The notes below the pieces were generated by a model. That model was given only the letters and a program-made list of their open reading frames with translations. It was not told where the DNA came from and did no database searches. Made by a program: the position numbers and the translations under genes. Below, piece after piece: positions 15,264 to 23,487 of a stretch of DNA of 64,000 nucleotides. Each line of letters opens with the position of its first letter. The stretch's first letter is position 1. Source of the DNA: Nocardioidaceae bacterium (GTDB lineage Bacteria; Actinomycetota; Actinomycetes; Propionibacteriales; Nocardioidaceae); contig JAICRS010000001.1 in NCBI GenBank assembly GCA_025966335.1, forward strand, positions 11,846-75,845. Direction: 5' to 3'.

Positions 15264-15635
15264 ATGGTGCCGAACGTGCGGGTGCTGATCGTCGACGACC
15301 AGGCGCTTTTCCGGCGAGCGGCCGCGGCCGTCGTCGACGCGACGGACGGGTTCGTGCTGGTCGGGGAGGCGGTGGACGGCGAGGCCTCGTTGGCCGCGAC
15401 GCGGGAGAACCGGCCCGACCTGGTCCTGATGGACGTGAACCTGCCGGGCGCGGACGGCATGGAGGCCACCCGCCGGCTTCGCGCCCTGGACGGTGCTCCG
15501 GTCGTGGTGCTTCTGTCCACCTACGAGCTCAGCGAGCTTGGGGATGACCCACTACGGTGCGGTGCTGCGGCCTACGTCCCCAAGTCCGACTTCGACGCCG
15601 GCCGCCTCCACGACATCTGGGACGCCGCCCGGTGA
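15264..15635 (+). CDS. Receiver-only response regulator
   Basis: 123 residues forming one complete REC domain: acidic pair in LIVDDQALF, phospho-acceptor Asp57 in VLMDVNLPG, the Thr/Ser position in LLSTYE, and Lys in YVPKSD. There is no output domain. The resemblance is to the N-terminal half of NarL/LuxR regulators. GGAGGAGG 4 nt before ATG 15264 fixes the start. Its last 84 nt overlap the 3' end of the opposing degenerate histidine kinase gene, so a lost HTH cannot simply be hidden downstream. It could act by protein-protein contact, as a phosphate sink, or as a partner of the adjacent kinases. Confidence 0.8.
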   Translation: MVPNVRVLIVDDQALFRRAAAAVVDATDGFVLVGEAVDGEASLAATRENRPDLVLMDVNLPGADGMEATRRLRALDGAPVVVLLSTYELSELGDDPLRCGAAAYVPKSDFDAGRLHDIWDAAR

Positions 15636-17666
15636 CGACAGCGGAAGCAACAGCTCCAGACGAACGCGTCGGTCCCGGACAGTGCTCTCGAGCGTCCCGG
15701 ACAGAGCCGCGGCACGGTCCTGCAGGTGGTCGGTGCTCGGGGGTCCGATGGGGCCGGCCGGTCCGTGGATCTCCAGCGCCAGTACGTCGTTGCGCACGGA
15801 AAGGCGCACGTTCGCCGGGCCGCCGATCTCGCCGATGAGCTCCACGGCGCAGAAGTAGGCGGTGCTCTCCACACGGGGGTCGAACCGACGGTCCGTCGAC
15901 GGGTCAGCGGCCAGGCTGCCGCGCCCTGATCGTTCGAGGTAGCCGGCCAGTGCGGGCGCCAGCCCACGACGCGCGAGCTGCGTCGGGAAGACGCCACGGG
16001 TCAGGGACCGCAGCGATTCCAGGGCGGTCTGGGTGTGCACGGTCAGCTCGTCGACGTGTCGACCGGTCTGGTCCGGCGAGGAGGCTGGTTGTGCTCGTGG
16101 GTCGTTGATCAGTCCGTCGAGGCCCTCTCCGACCCGTTGCAGGTGGGGGAGGACCGTGCGCGCCAGGTTGGCCTCGAACCGTTGCCGTGCCGCGATCTGG
16201 GCCTGGTCGAGCCGGCGAGCCGAGGCGGCGAGCTCGTCGGTGCTGCGACGCAGCTGGCTGACCCGGTCGATCAGTGCCGACTCGAGCCGGATGTTCCGCA
16301 GCGCCCGCCCCAGCTGGAGGACGAAGTCGTCGACAAGTCGTTGCTCGTCGGGTCGTAGCCCGGCGCCGGCGGGCAGGGTCAGCGAGAGACTGCCGAGCCG
16401 GCCCTCTCCGTCGATGACCGGAAGCAGCGCCGCCGGTCCGGAGCCAGCACTGCGGCCGTCCGGCCAGCTGACCTCGCTCGACGCCCGGCCAGGTACGTCG
16501 ACCCGGATGCTGACCCCGCGAGCGCCCACTGCGCGGGCCACCGATTCCGCGACACGGCGCAGCAGCTCGTCGGTGTCGGGCGACTCCTGGAGTCGTTTGC
16601 TGAACTCCGCGAGCTCCACGTAGGGAGCGGCGCGGGCGCCGTACACGAGCCTGTCAGCCAGCCGTTCGGCTTTCTTGCGTACCGGCTGGAACGCGAGGGC
16701 GACCAGAGCCGTGGCGAGCAGGGACGGCCAGAAGAGTCCCCGGGTGAGTGGGAAGAGCTCACCGATGAGGACGACCAGCGCGATGTACCCCACAGTGACG
16801 AAGCCCGACAACGCCGCAAGAGTGATTGCCCGGTTGATGAAGATGTCGATGTGGTAGAGCCGGTAGCGAAGGATCGCGATACCGGTGAACAGCGGAACGC
16901 ACACGTAGGCGACCATCACCGGCAGCGGAAGGATCCATTCCGGGGCGCTGCCGGCGACGAGGATGACGTTGCCGACCACACCGGCGGCCAGAACGACCGC
17001 CGCGACGGTCATCCATCGCAGCTGCGTCCGCTCGTCGCCGTGGGCACGCCGCAGCCGTAGCAACAGCGAGACGGCCGCCGCCAGGACCCCGACGCCGATC
17101 AACAGGGACGCCGACGACAGGACGGCGACCAGGACCGGCCCCGGCTCTCGTCCGACAAGCTCTGCGTGACGGTCGAGCTGGTCGGGCATGACGGTGCCGA
17201 CCGCCGCGGTGCTCACCAGCAGCCCGATCACCGGTGCAGCGAGCGCCCACGCCCACCGCCGGGAGGCGAGGCGGCCGTCCGGAGCCAGCAGGAACAGGAC
17301 CGCGAGCAAGGCGATCACGAACAGTCCGCCGGTCTGGAGCGAGAACCAGATCGCCAGGTGGCCGCCGGGTGCGGAGCCGAGCTCACCCGACAGTGCGCTG
17401 TATCCGTAGGCACGCAGGGCGAGCCCGAGCTCGCTGAGCAGCTGGCCGACGACGAAGAGCCAGCCGATCGGGTGAGCGGGGTAGCGCGCCACGATCACGG
17501 CCCCGACGAAGGCACCGGCGATCGCCCCCACCGTCACCAGCGGGAAACCATCGGCGACGACATCCGTGCCGAACACCGGCCGTCGCGACGCCACGAGCAG
17601 CGCCACGTGGACCGCCGCAACAAGCACGGTCAGGGCGAACAACGACCAGGCCAGACGCACCCGCAT
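15552..17666 (-). CDS. Degenerate (pseudo) sensor histidine kinase with multi-TM N-terminus
   Basis: 704 residues: about eight to ten membrane segments (1-330), a GAF-like region (about 350-460), then a dimerisation helix and ATPase-like domain of the NarL/DesK class. The catalytic signature is lost. Where the neighbouring kinase has RRRLERDIHDGAQQQL, this protein has RQRFEANLARTVLPHL, putting Ala502 at the phospho-acceptor His. The N box (ELIGEIGGPA) and G boxes (HGPAGPIGPPS) lack the Asn, Asp and Gly residues that bind ATP. It starts 1 nt after the stop of the intact kinase gene, so the two are co-translated. It probably acts as a sensor or allosteric partner in a heterodimer. Confidence 0.82.
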   Translation of the reverse strand: MRVRLAWSLFALTVLVAAVHVALLVASRRPVFGTDVVADGFPLVTVGAIAGAFVGAVIVARYPAHPIGWLFVVGQLLSELGLALRAYGYSALSGELGSAPGGHLAIWFSLQTGGLFVIALLAVLFLLAPDGRLASRRWAWALAAPVIGLLVSTAAVGTVMPDQLDRHAELVGREPGPVLVAVLSSASLLIGVGVLAAAVSLLLRLRRAHGDERTQLRWMTVAAVVLAAGVVGNVILVAGSAPEWILPLPVMVAYVCVPLFTGIAILRYRLYHIDIFINRAITLAALSGFVTVGYIALVVLIGELFPLTRGLFWPSLLATALVALAFQPVRKKAERLADRLVYGARAAPYVELAEFSKRLQESPDTDELLRRVAESVARAVGARGVSIRVDVPGRASSEVSWPDGRSAGSGPAALLPVIDGEGRLGSLSLTLPAGAGLRPDEQRLVDDFVLQLGRALRNIRLESALIDRVSQLRRSTDELAASARRLDQAQIAARQRFEANLARTVLPHLQRVGEGLDGLINDPRAQPASSPDQTGRHVDELTVHTQTALESLRSLTRGVFPTQLARRGLAPALAGYLERSGRGSLAADPSTDRRFDPRVESTAYFCAVELIGEIGGPANVRLSVRNDVLALEIHGPAGPIGPPSTDHLQDRAAALSGTLESTVRDRRVRLELLLPLSSPGGVPDVVEAAGVEVGLGDVGRSTAP

Positions 17667-17667
17667 G

Positions 17668-18996
17668 TCAGGTCGCTTCCACCGGAGCAGGGGCTGCCGC
17701 GGGAATGTCCGCCACCACCGTGGTACCGCCTGCGGAGCGGCGTACCTGGACGTCGCCACCAACCGAGGCCACCCGCTCACGCATGTTGGCCAGTCCGCGT
17801 CCCTGCCCTACGTTTCCCGCGCCGGGGTCGATGCCGATTCCGTCGTCGTCGACGGTGAGCACGAGCCGTCCGGCCTCCTCGCGGAGGCGGACGTCGATTC
17901 TGGACGCATCCGCGTGCTTCGTGGCGTTCTGGACCGCCTCGAGGGCGCAGAAGTAGAGCGTCGCCTCGACGTCGGGATCGAGCCGACTCATCTCAGGCAC
18001 CGTGACCCGCACCGGGACCGGGTTCGCAGCTGTCGCGACCACGAGAGCGGGCGCGAAGCCGCGTTGGGTCAAGGTCTCGGGGGCTGCTCCGCCGGAGATG
18101 ATCCGGAGCGTCCGGACCGCATCGGTGACGGCGTGCCGCTGCTCACGCAAGACGTCCGTCGTGCGGACCGGATCGGTGACGATCAGTGCCTTGGCGACCT
18201 TGAGGTTGATCGCCAACGCCACGAGCTGTTGCTGGGCACCATCGTGGATGTCGCGCTCGAGACGTCGACGTTCGAGGTCCTGCGTCGTGACCAGCTCGTC
18301 CCGGATGTGGCGCAGCTCCAGCTCGCGCGCGGTGAGCTCCTCCAACCGAACCGCAAGCTCCGCCCGCAGCTGCGCGCTCTGCAGCACCATGCCTGCCTGG
18401 GCGGCCAGGCCACCGAGCAGCCGGTCCTCGACGGGCGTCATGGGACGGCCGGCTCGCTCCCTCACCCTCAGCACACCCAACGGTCTGCGGGCATGGGACA
18501 CCGTCACCGTCCGGATGCCCTCGTCGGAGTCGCTGCCGTAGAGCGGCGGAGGCTTCTGGTCCCCCTCGACGTCCGGCGGGTACGTCGCCATCAACGTCAA
18601 CCGGCCGTCGACGAGCACCCAGACCTGTGCCCAGGCGACCCCGGTGCCCGAAGCCAGCATGCGTGCCATGACGGCGGGCGCCCGCTCGCCGGAATCGCTC
18701 CGTGTCATCTCGTGGGAGAACTCGGCGAGGACCTCGTACGGCGTACGGTCCGATCGGCTGAACCTGCGGGCCGCACGCCGCTCGGCAAGGTTCCTGACCG
18801 GCTCGACGATCGAGGCCACCACTGCCGTCGCCAGCACGGACAGTCCCAGGTGAGGTGAGTCCAAGCGGCCGATCAACAGGCCTCCGCCGAGTACCACGAC
18901 GACGTAGACCGACAGTACCGTGCCGGCCGCGGCCACCCAGCCGAGAACCACCTCGGGGCGCGGCGCCCGGGTGGCGAGGACGCCGACGGCGCTCAT
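17668..18996 (-). CDS. Sensor histidine kinase (NarL/DesK class)
   Basis: 442 residues: two N-terminal membrane segments (about 15-65), a GAF-like domain (about 85-210), a coiled region, then HisKA_3 with His251 in LERRRLERDIHDGAQQQL. The HATPase domain has N box EAVQNATKHA and G1 box VDDDGIGIDPG, with GRGLANMRERV as the G2 region. It is fully equipped for autophosphorylation. ATG 18996 matches the family start; the longer open frame has no membrane logic. It is transcribed away from the ABC exporter genes and followed after 1 nt by a catalytically dead relative. The likely cognate regulator is the LuxR-type gene at 22.6-23.3 kb, on the other side of the exporter. Confidence 0.88.
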   Translation of the reverse strand: MSAVGVLATRAPRPEVVLGWVAAAGTVLSVYVVVVLGGGLLIGRLDSPHLGLSVLATAVVASIVEPVRNLAERRAARRFSRSDRTPYEVLAEFSHEMTRSDSGERAPAVMARMLASGTGVAWAQVWVLVDGRLTLMATYPPDVEGDQKPPPLYGSDSDEGIRTVTVSHARRPLGVLRVRERAGRPMTPVEDRLLGGLAAQAGMVLQSAQLRAELAVRLEELTARELELRHIRDELVTTQDLERRRLERDIHDGAQQQLVALAINLKVAKALIVTDPVRTTDVLREQRHAVTDAVRTLRIISGGAAPETLTQRGFAPALVVATAANPVPVRVTVPEMSRLDPDVEATLYFCALEAVQNATKHADASRIDVRLREEAGRLVLTVDDDGIGIDPGAGNVGQGRGLANMRERVASVGGDVQVRRSAGGTTVVADIPAAAPAPVEAT

Positions 18997-19225
18997 GGCA
19001 CGAGTGTGCTCCCCGCACCCGCCGCCCGTCATGTGATTGGCCGCCCCGGATCTGGGCGGCTGACCGCACACATCGCGGCGGGTGGCCCCGTGACGGCCTT
19101 CGCCCAGCAGGTGGTCATCCTCGGCGGATGTGCGCGCGACCCCATGCCGTTCGGCGGCGCGGACCCCTGAAATGGAGGTCATCCGGTCGACGGCGGCCGG
19201 TGTCCGTCGAACCAGGAGCAACAGG

Positions 19226-19978
19226 ATGACCACCTTCGCAACTCCCACTACCACGTCAGCAGCGGCCCGGGCGACAGGCGTCACCAAGGCCTACGGCACC
19301 GGCGACGCACGAGTGCTGGCGCTCGACGACGTCACTGTGACGATCGAGTCGGGCAAGTTCACCGCGATCATGGGGCCGTCGGGCTCCGGCAAGTCGACGC
19401 TGCTGCACGTCCTCGCCGGTCTGGACCGCCCCACCGAAGGCAAGATCCACATCGGCGGAGCCGAGATCACGACGATGAACGACCGCGAGCTCACCCTGCT
19501 GCGCCGCGACCGGATCGGCTTCATCTTCCAGGCGTTCAACCTGCTGCCCACCCTGACCGCAGCGGAGAACATCGCCCTGCCGTCCCGGATCGCCGGCCGC
19601 AAGCCCGATCCGCTATGGGTGCAGTCGATCGTCGAGACCGTGGGCCTGGGCGCCCGGCTCTCCCACCGGCCGTCCGAGCTCTCCGGCGGCCAGCAGCAGC
19701 GGGTCGCAGCGGCGCGAGCGCTGGCCACCAAGCCCGACATCGTCTTCGCCGACGAGCCGACCGGCGCCCTGGACTCACGTTCGGGGGAGGAGCTGTTGCG
19801 CTTCCTCCAGCACGCGGTGCGCGAGATGGGACAGACGGTCGTGATGGTCACCCACGACCCGGAGGCCGCCGCCCACGCCGACCGGGTGCTCTTCCTCAGC
19901 GACGGCGACATCGTCGACGAGATGGCAAGCCCCACGTCCGACCAGGTCCTCGACTACATGAAGAAGCTAGGAGCCTGA
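19226..19978 (+). CDS. MacB/LolD-type ABC transporter ATP-binding protein
   Basis: 250 residues with Walker A GPSGSGKS, Q-loop FIFQAFNLLP, the signature LSGGQQQRVAAARAL, Walker B DIVFADEPTGALD and H-loop VMVTHD. The FQAFNLLPTLTAAENI pattern is typical of ATPases that pair with FtsX-like permeases. ATG 19226 follows AGGAG. The permease gene begins 3 nt after its stop. Such pairs export or extract lipids, antibiotics or peptides, or transmit mechanical signals. Divergence from a histidine kinase fits detection or regulation of exporter activity by that kinase. Confidence 0.93.
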   Translation: MTTFATPTTTSAAARATGVTKAYGTGDARVLALDDVTVTIESGKFTAIMGPSGSGKSTLLHVLAGLDRPTEGKIHIGGAEITTMNDRELTLLRRDRIGFIFQAFNLLPTLTAAENIALPSRIAGRKPDPLWVQSIVETVGLGARLSHRPSELSGGQQQRVAAARALATKPDIVFADEPTGALDSRSGEELLRFLQHAVREMGQTVVMVTHDPEAAAHADRVLFLSDGDIVDEMASPTSDQVLDYMKKLGA

Positions 19979-19981
19979 ACC

Positions 19982-22519
19982 ATGTTGAGTGCAACGATCA
20001 AGGGGATGCTGGCGCACAAGCTCCGGCTCTTCCTCACCGCCACCTCGATCGCCCTCGGTGTGGCCTTTCTCGCGGGCACGCTGATGCTGAACAACAGCAT
20101 GCAGCGCGCCTTCGACGACCTGTTCGCAAGCGTCAGCTCGGGGATGGACACGGTCGTCAGGGGGGAGGCGGCCAACGCGCAGGCGGCCGCCGCCGACGAG
20201 CGGCCCGCGGTGCCCGCTGCGGTCCTCGACGAGGTACGCGGCATCGAAGGTGTCGCCGCTGCCGAGGGGCGGGTCGAGGGCTATGCCCTGCTCACCGACT
20301 CGCACGGCAAGCCGATCCAGCCCAACGGTGCTCCGACGCTGGGGACCAACCTCAGCGAGGATCCCGCCCTGCGCGGTGAGGTCACGTTGCGCTCCGGACG
20401 CGCACCGCAGGCTGCCGACGAGGTGGCGGTCGACGCCACCTCCGCCAAGGAAGGCGGCCTCGCTCTCGGATCGCAGGTGAAGGTCCTGTTCCAGGGTCCG
20501 GCCCAGACGTTCACCCTGGTCGGCATCGTCGGCTACGGCGACGAGGACGACCTCGGTGGGTCGACCACGGCGTACTTCGAGCGCGAGACCGCTCAACGGC
20601 TGCTGGGCAACACGGGCACGTTCGACACAGTCGTCGCGAAGGCGGCCGACGGTATGTCGGAGAGCGAGCTCGCCGAACGTGTTGACGCCGCCCTGCCGAA
20701 CGGGTTCGAGGCACTGACCGGTGAGGCGGTCGCAGACGAACGTGCGGACGCCGCGAAGGACAGCCTCGGGTTCCTGACCATCGCTCTGACGGTGTTCGCC
20801 GGGATCGCACTCTTCGTAGGGTCGTTCATCATCTGGAACACCTTCTCGATGCAGGTGGCCCAGCGGTCCCGCGAGCTGGCGTTGCTGCGCGCGATCGGGG
20901 CAACCCGGCGGCAGGTCATGCGGACGATCCTCGCCGAGGCAGTGCTGCTCGGGCTCGTCGCGTCCGCAATCGGGATCGTTCTCGGCGTCGGAATGGCGAG
21001 GGGACTGACCGGTCTGATGGACGGCTTCGGCTTCTCGCTGCCCACGGCCGGGCTCCAGGTCCAGGCGAGCACTGTTGCGATCGGTCTGGTCGTCGGCACG
21101 GTGATGACGGTCATCGCCGCGGTGGCGCCGGCTCGTCGCGCCACCAAGGTGCTTCCCGTAGAGGCACTGCGGGACGCTGCTCCGGTGGCAGAGCGGTTCT
21201 CCCGGTTGCGGCTGGTCATCGGTGTCGTCCTCATCGGATCCGGTGTCACTGGCCTGCTGCTCGCGCTGTTCGGCCCGGCGCCGGTGATCTTCCTCGCTGT
21301 GGGAGTCGTCGCCGCCGTCCTCGGCGTCACCACGCTGGCTCCGTTGTTCATGCGGAGGCTTGCGGCGGCGATCGGCTGGCCGCTGCGCAGCAGGGGTCTG
21401 CCAGGCGATCTGGCCCGGCAGAACGCCATGCGCAATCCCAAGCGAACGGCGTCCACCGCGATGGCGCTGGTCATCGGGTTGACCATGGTCTCGACCGTCT
21501 CGGTGTTCGCGGCCTCGCTCAAGGTCTCGTTCACCGACGTGCTGTCCAGCTCGTCCCACGGCGACCTGTACGTGCTGACCCCCTCGAGCCAGGCGCCGGG
21601 CTACAGCCCCGAGGTCACCGCAATGGTGCGGGAGGTGGACGGGGTCGCGACGGTGTCACCGACTGCCTTCGGCCAGGCGGAGTTCAACGGGAGCCGCGCC
21701 CCGTTCAACTCCATCGACCCCGGCACAGTCGAGCAGGCGATGGACCTCGGGGTGGTCGAAGGAGACGCCGGCTCGCTGACCGACACCGGCATACTCGTCA
21801 ACGAAGACGCCGCGCAGACCAACGGCTGGGAGCTCGGTGACTCCGTGCCGGCCGCATTCCCCGGCCACCCCGACGTCCGCCTGGAGGTGCAGGGTGTGAT
21901 CGACGGCAGCGGTTTCGTCAACGCCGACTACGTGATCAGCGGCGAGGCGCACACGGCCTTCATGCCCGACCGCCTCGAGGGAACATCAGTCGTTCTCGTC
22001 GAGGAAGGGGAGGACGTCGCGGTCGTCGAGGAGCGGATCGCTGAAGCGCTCGCGAACCAGCCGGACGCGACGGTCATGGACCAGGCGGAGTTCGAGGGTG
22101 CGATGGCGGCACTCATCAACCAGCTGCTCGGCCTCGTCACCGTCCTGCTGCTGCTCGCTGTCGTGATCGCGCTGCTCGGCATCGTCAATACGCTCGCACT
22201 CTCGGTGTTCGAGCGGACCCGCGAGCTCGGTCTGCTCCGGGCGGTCGGTATGACGCGGGGTCAGGTTCGCGCGATGGTGCGGTGGGAGTCGGTGGTCATC
22301 TCGGTCATCGGTGCCCTGCTCGGAGCGGGTCTGGGGATCGGGCTCGGCGTCGCTCTCACCCGGGCGCTCGCCGACGAGGGGATCGACCAGATCGCGGTGC
22401 CCGCGACACAGCTCGGGCTGTACGTGGTCGCGGCCGCCCTCGCCGGTGTCATTGCCGCCGTCGGACCGGCTCGCCGTGCCTCGAACGTCGACGTGCTCAG
22501 GGCGGTGGTCACCGACTGA
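19982..22519 (+). CDS. FtsX-like ABC transporter permease (duplicated FtsX domain)
   Basis: 845 residues in two similar halves. Each has a membrane helix, a large extracytoplasmic MacB_PCD-like domain (about 45-250 and 520-680) and a three-helix FtsX block with the RSRELALLRAIGATRRQVMR and RTRELGLLRAVGMTRGQVRA motifs. The final TM is followed by VGPARRASNVDVLRAV. This eight-to-ten-TM architecture is standard for actinobacterial MacB-type exporters. It forms an operon with the ATPase gene. A hairpin follows the stop. The transported substrate is unknown. Confidence 0.92.
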   Translation: MLSATIKGMLAHKLRLFLTATSIALGVAFLAGTLMLNNSMQRAFDDLFASVSSGMDTVVRGEAANAQAAAADERPAVPAAVLDEVRGIEGVAAAEGRVEGYALLTDSHGKPIQPNGAPTLGTNLSEDPALRGEVTLRSGRAPQAADEVAVDATSAKEGGLALGSQVKVLFQGPAQTFTLVGIVGYGDEDDLGGSTTAYFERETAQRLLGNTGTFDTVVAKAADGMSESELAERVDAALPNGFEALTGEAVADERADAAKDSLGFLTIALTVFAGIALFVGSFIIWNTFSMQVAQRSRELALLRAIGATRRQVMRTILAEAVLLGLVASAIGIVLGVGMARGLTGLMDGFGFSLPTAGLQVQASTVAIGLVVGTVMTVIAAVAPARRATKVLPVEALRDAAPVAERFSRLRLVIGVVLIGSGVTGLLLALFGPAPVIFLAVGVVAAVLGVTTLAPLFMRRLAAAIGWPLRSRGLPGDLARQNAMRNPKRTASTAMALVIGLTMVSTVSVFAASLKVSFTDVLSSSSHGDLYVLTPSSQAPGYSPEVTAMVREVDGVATVSPTAFGQAEFNGSRAPFNSIDPGTVEQAMDLGVVEGDAGSLTDTGILVNEDAAQTNGWELGDSVPAAFPGHPDVRLEVQGVIDGSGFVNADYVISGEAHTAFMPDRLEGTSVVLVEEGEDVAVVEERIAEALANQPDATVMDQAEFEGAMAALINQLLGLVTVLLLLAVVIALLGIVNTLALSVFERTRELGLLRAVGMTRGQVRAMVRWESVVISVIGALLGAGLGIGLGVALTRALADEGIDQIAVPATQLGLYVVAAALAGVIAAVGPARRASNVDVLRAVVTD

Positions 22520-22531
22520 GGTCAAGGAGGA

Positions 22532-22562
22532 CGGCCCTCCCCACGAACGGCGGGGAGGGCCG
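22532..22562. terminator. Bidirectional intrinsic terminator
   Basis: An 11-bp GC-rich stem (22532-22542 with 22552-22562) with a 9-nt loop lies between the convergent permease and response regulator genes. Confidence 0.8.
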
Positions 22563-22572
22563 CTTCTCTTGC

Positions 22573-23256
22573 TCACCGGCGTTTTCCGAACGGCCCTCCG
22601 GCTTCGAGGAACGCGAGCACCGCGCTGACCCGGCGGTTGACCTCACCCTCCTCACTGAGCCCGAGCTTCTGGAAGACGGCGGTGATGTGCTTCTCGACCG
22701 CCCTCTCGCTCATGAACAGGGTCTTGGCTATCGCGGCGTTGCTCAGGCCGGTGGCCATCTGCTGCAACACCTCCGCCTCGCGTTCGGTGAGTCCGAGCAG
22801 CGGTGAGCTCGTCTGGGCGGAACCACGGACGAGCAGACCCTCCACGATCTTCGGGTCGAGAGCCGACCCTCCGCGCGCTACCTCGTGCAGCGCACGGACG
22901 AGCTCGTCGATCTCCGAGACCCGCTCCTTGAGCAGGTAGCCGAGTCCGGCGACCCCGTCCTTCAACAGGTCGAACGCGTAGTCCTCCTCCACGTACTGCG
23001 AGAGCACCACCACGCCTGTATCCGGGTAACGAGCGCGAACGGCACGGGCGGCGTCGATGCCCTCGGTCGTGAAGGACGGTGGCATCCGGATGTCGGTGAG
23101 CACCGCGTCGGGCCGGTGTCTCTCGACGGCGGCCATGAGCGACGGTGGGTCCTCGACCGCCTCCAGCAGCTCGACGGCGGCGGACGTCTCCAGGAGCGCC
23201 GCCGTGCCCTGTCGCACCAGGAAGTTGTCGTCGGCGAACACGATCCGCAGCGCCAT
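22573..23256 (-). CDS. LuxR/NarL family response regulator
   Basis: 227 residues: receiver domain with acidic pair FADDNF, phospho-acceptor Asp in VLTDIRMPP, and Lys in YLLKERV, then a LuxR-type HTH (LTEREAEVLQQMATGLSNAA...SERAVEKHITAVFQKL). ATG 23256 has TAGGGT 7 nt upstream and no Shine-Dalgarno, so the mRNA is probably leaderless. It is the probable partner of the His251 kinase across the exporter genes. Two direct repeats 48-82 bp upstream could be binding sites for autoregulation or for control of the divergent membrane protein gene. Confidence 0.9.
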   Translation of the reverse strand: MALRIVFADDNFLVRQGTAALLETSAAVELLEAVEDPPSLMAAVERHRPDAVLTDIRMPPSFTTEGIDAARAVRARYPDTGVVVLSQYVEEDYAFDLLKDGVAGLGYLLKERVSEIDELVRALHEVARGGSALDPKIVEGLLVRGSAQTSSPLLGLTEREAEVLQQMATGLSNAAIAKTLFMSERAVEKHITAVFQKLGLSEEGEVNRRVSAVLAFLEAGGPFGKRR

Positions 23257-23263
23257 ACCGCTG

Positions 23264-23269
23264 ACCCTA
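23264..23269 (-). promoter_or_regulatory. -10 hexamer of a leaderless promoter (LuxR regulator)
   Basis: Read leftward, TAGGGT ends 7 nt before ATG 23256. Confidence 0.55.
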
Positions 23270-23303
23270 ACGGCCCGACGACCGCTGCGTGGCCGGCCAG
23301 TGT

Positions 23304-23338
23304 GTTTTCCGCATCCCGGGCCGGTGGTTTTCCGCATC
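23304..23338. promoter_or_regulatory. Pair of 12-bp direct repeats in a divergent control region
   Basis: GTTTTCCGCATC occurs exactly twice, at 23304-23315 and 23327-23338, 23 bp apart (about two helical turns). It lies between the divergent LuxR regulator and membrane protein genes, upstream of both -10 boxes. Confidence 0.5.
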
Positions 23339-23403
23339 GCGTCCTCGTGGCCGCGGCTGTTCGTGCAGCGGCCAGCCCGATACCGCCGGAAGCCTCCAGC
23401 TCC

Positions 23404-23409
23404 TAGCGT
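23404..23409 (+). promoter_or_regulatory. -10 hexamer upstream of the membrane protein gene
   Basis: TAGCGT lies about 79 nt before ATG 23488, giving a leader of roughly 70 nt with a GAGG ribosome site. Confidence 0.35.
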
Positions 23410-23487
23410 CGATGACGTGCCCCGGGCCAGTCCGCTGACACGGTGTCGGCGGCCACGAGATGGCCGGGTCGAGGGAATGAGGTCGGC

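Noticed and set aside
15636..15858. A hidden HTH output domain after the receiver-only regulator
   Set aside because: The receiver frame stops at 15635. Other frames beyond it are antisense to the degenerate kinase and show no LuxR motif.
18997..19287. Extension of the intact histidine kinase upstream by ~97 codons
   Set aside because: The stretch has no membrane or domain pattern and would cover the promoter region of the divergent ABC genes. ATG 18996 gives the normal N-terminus.
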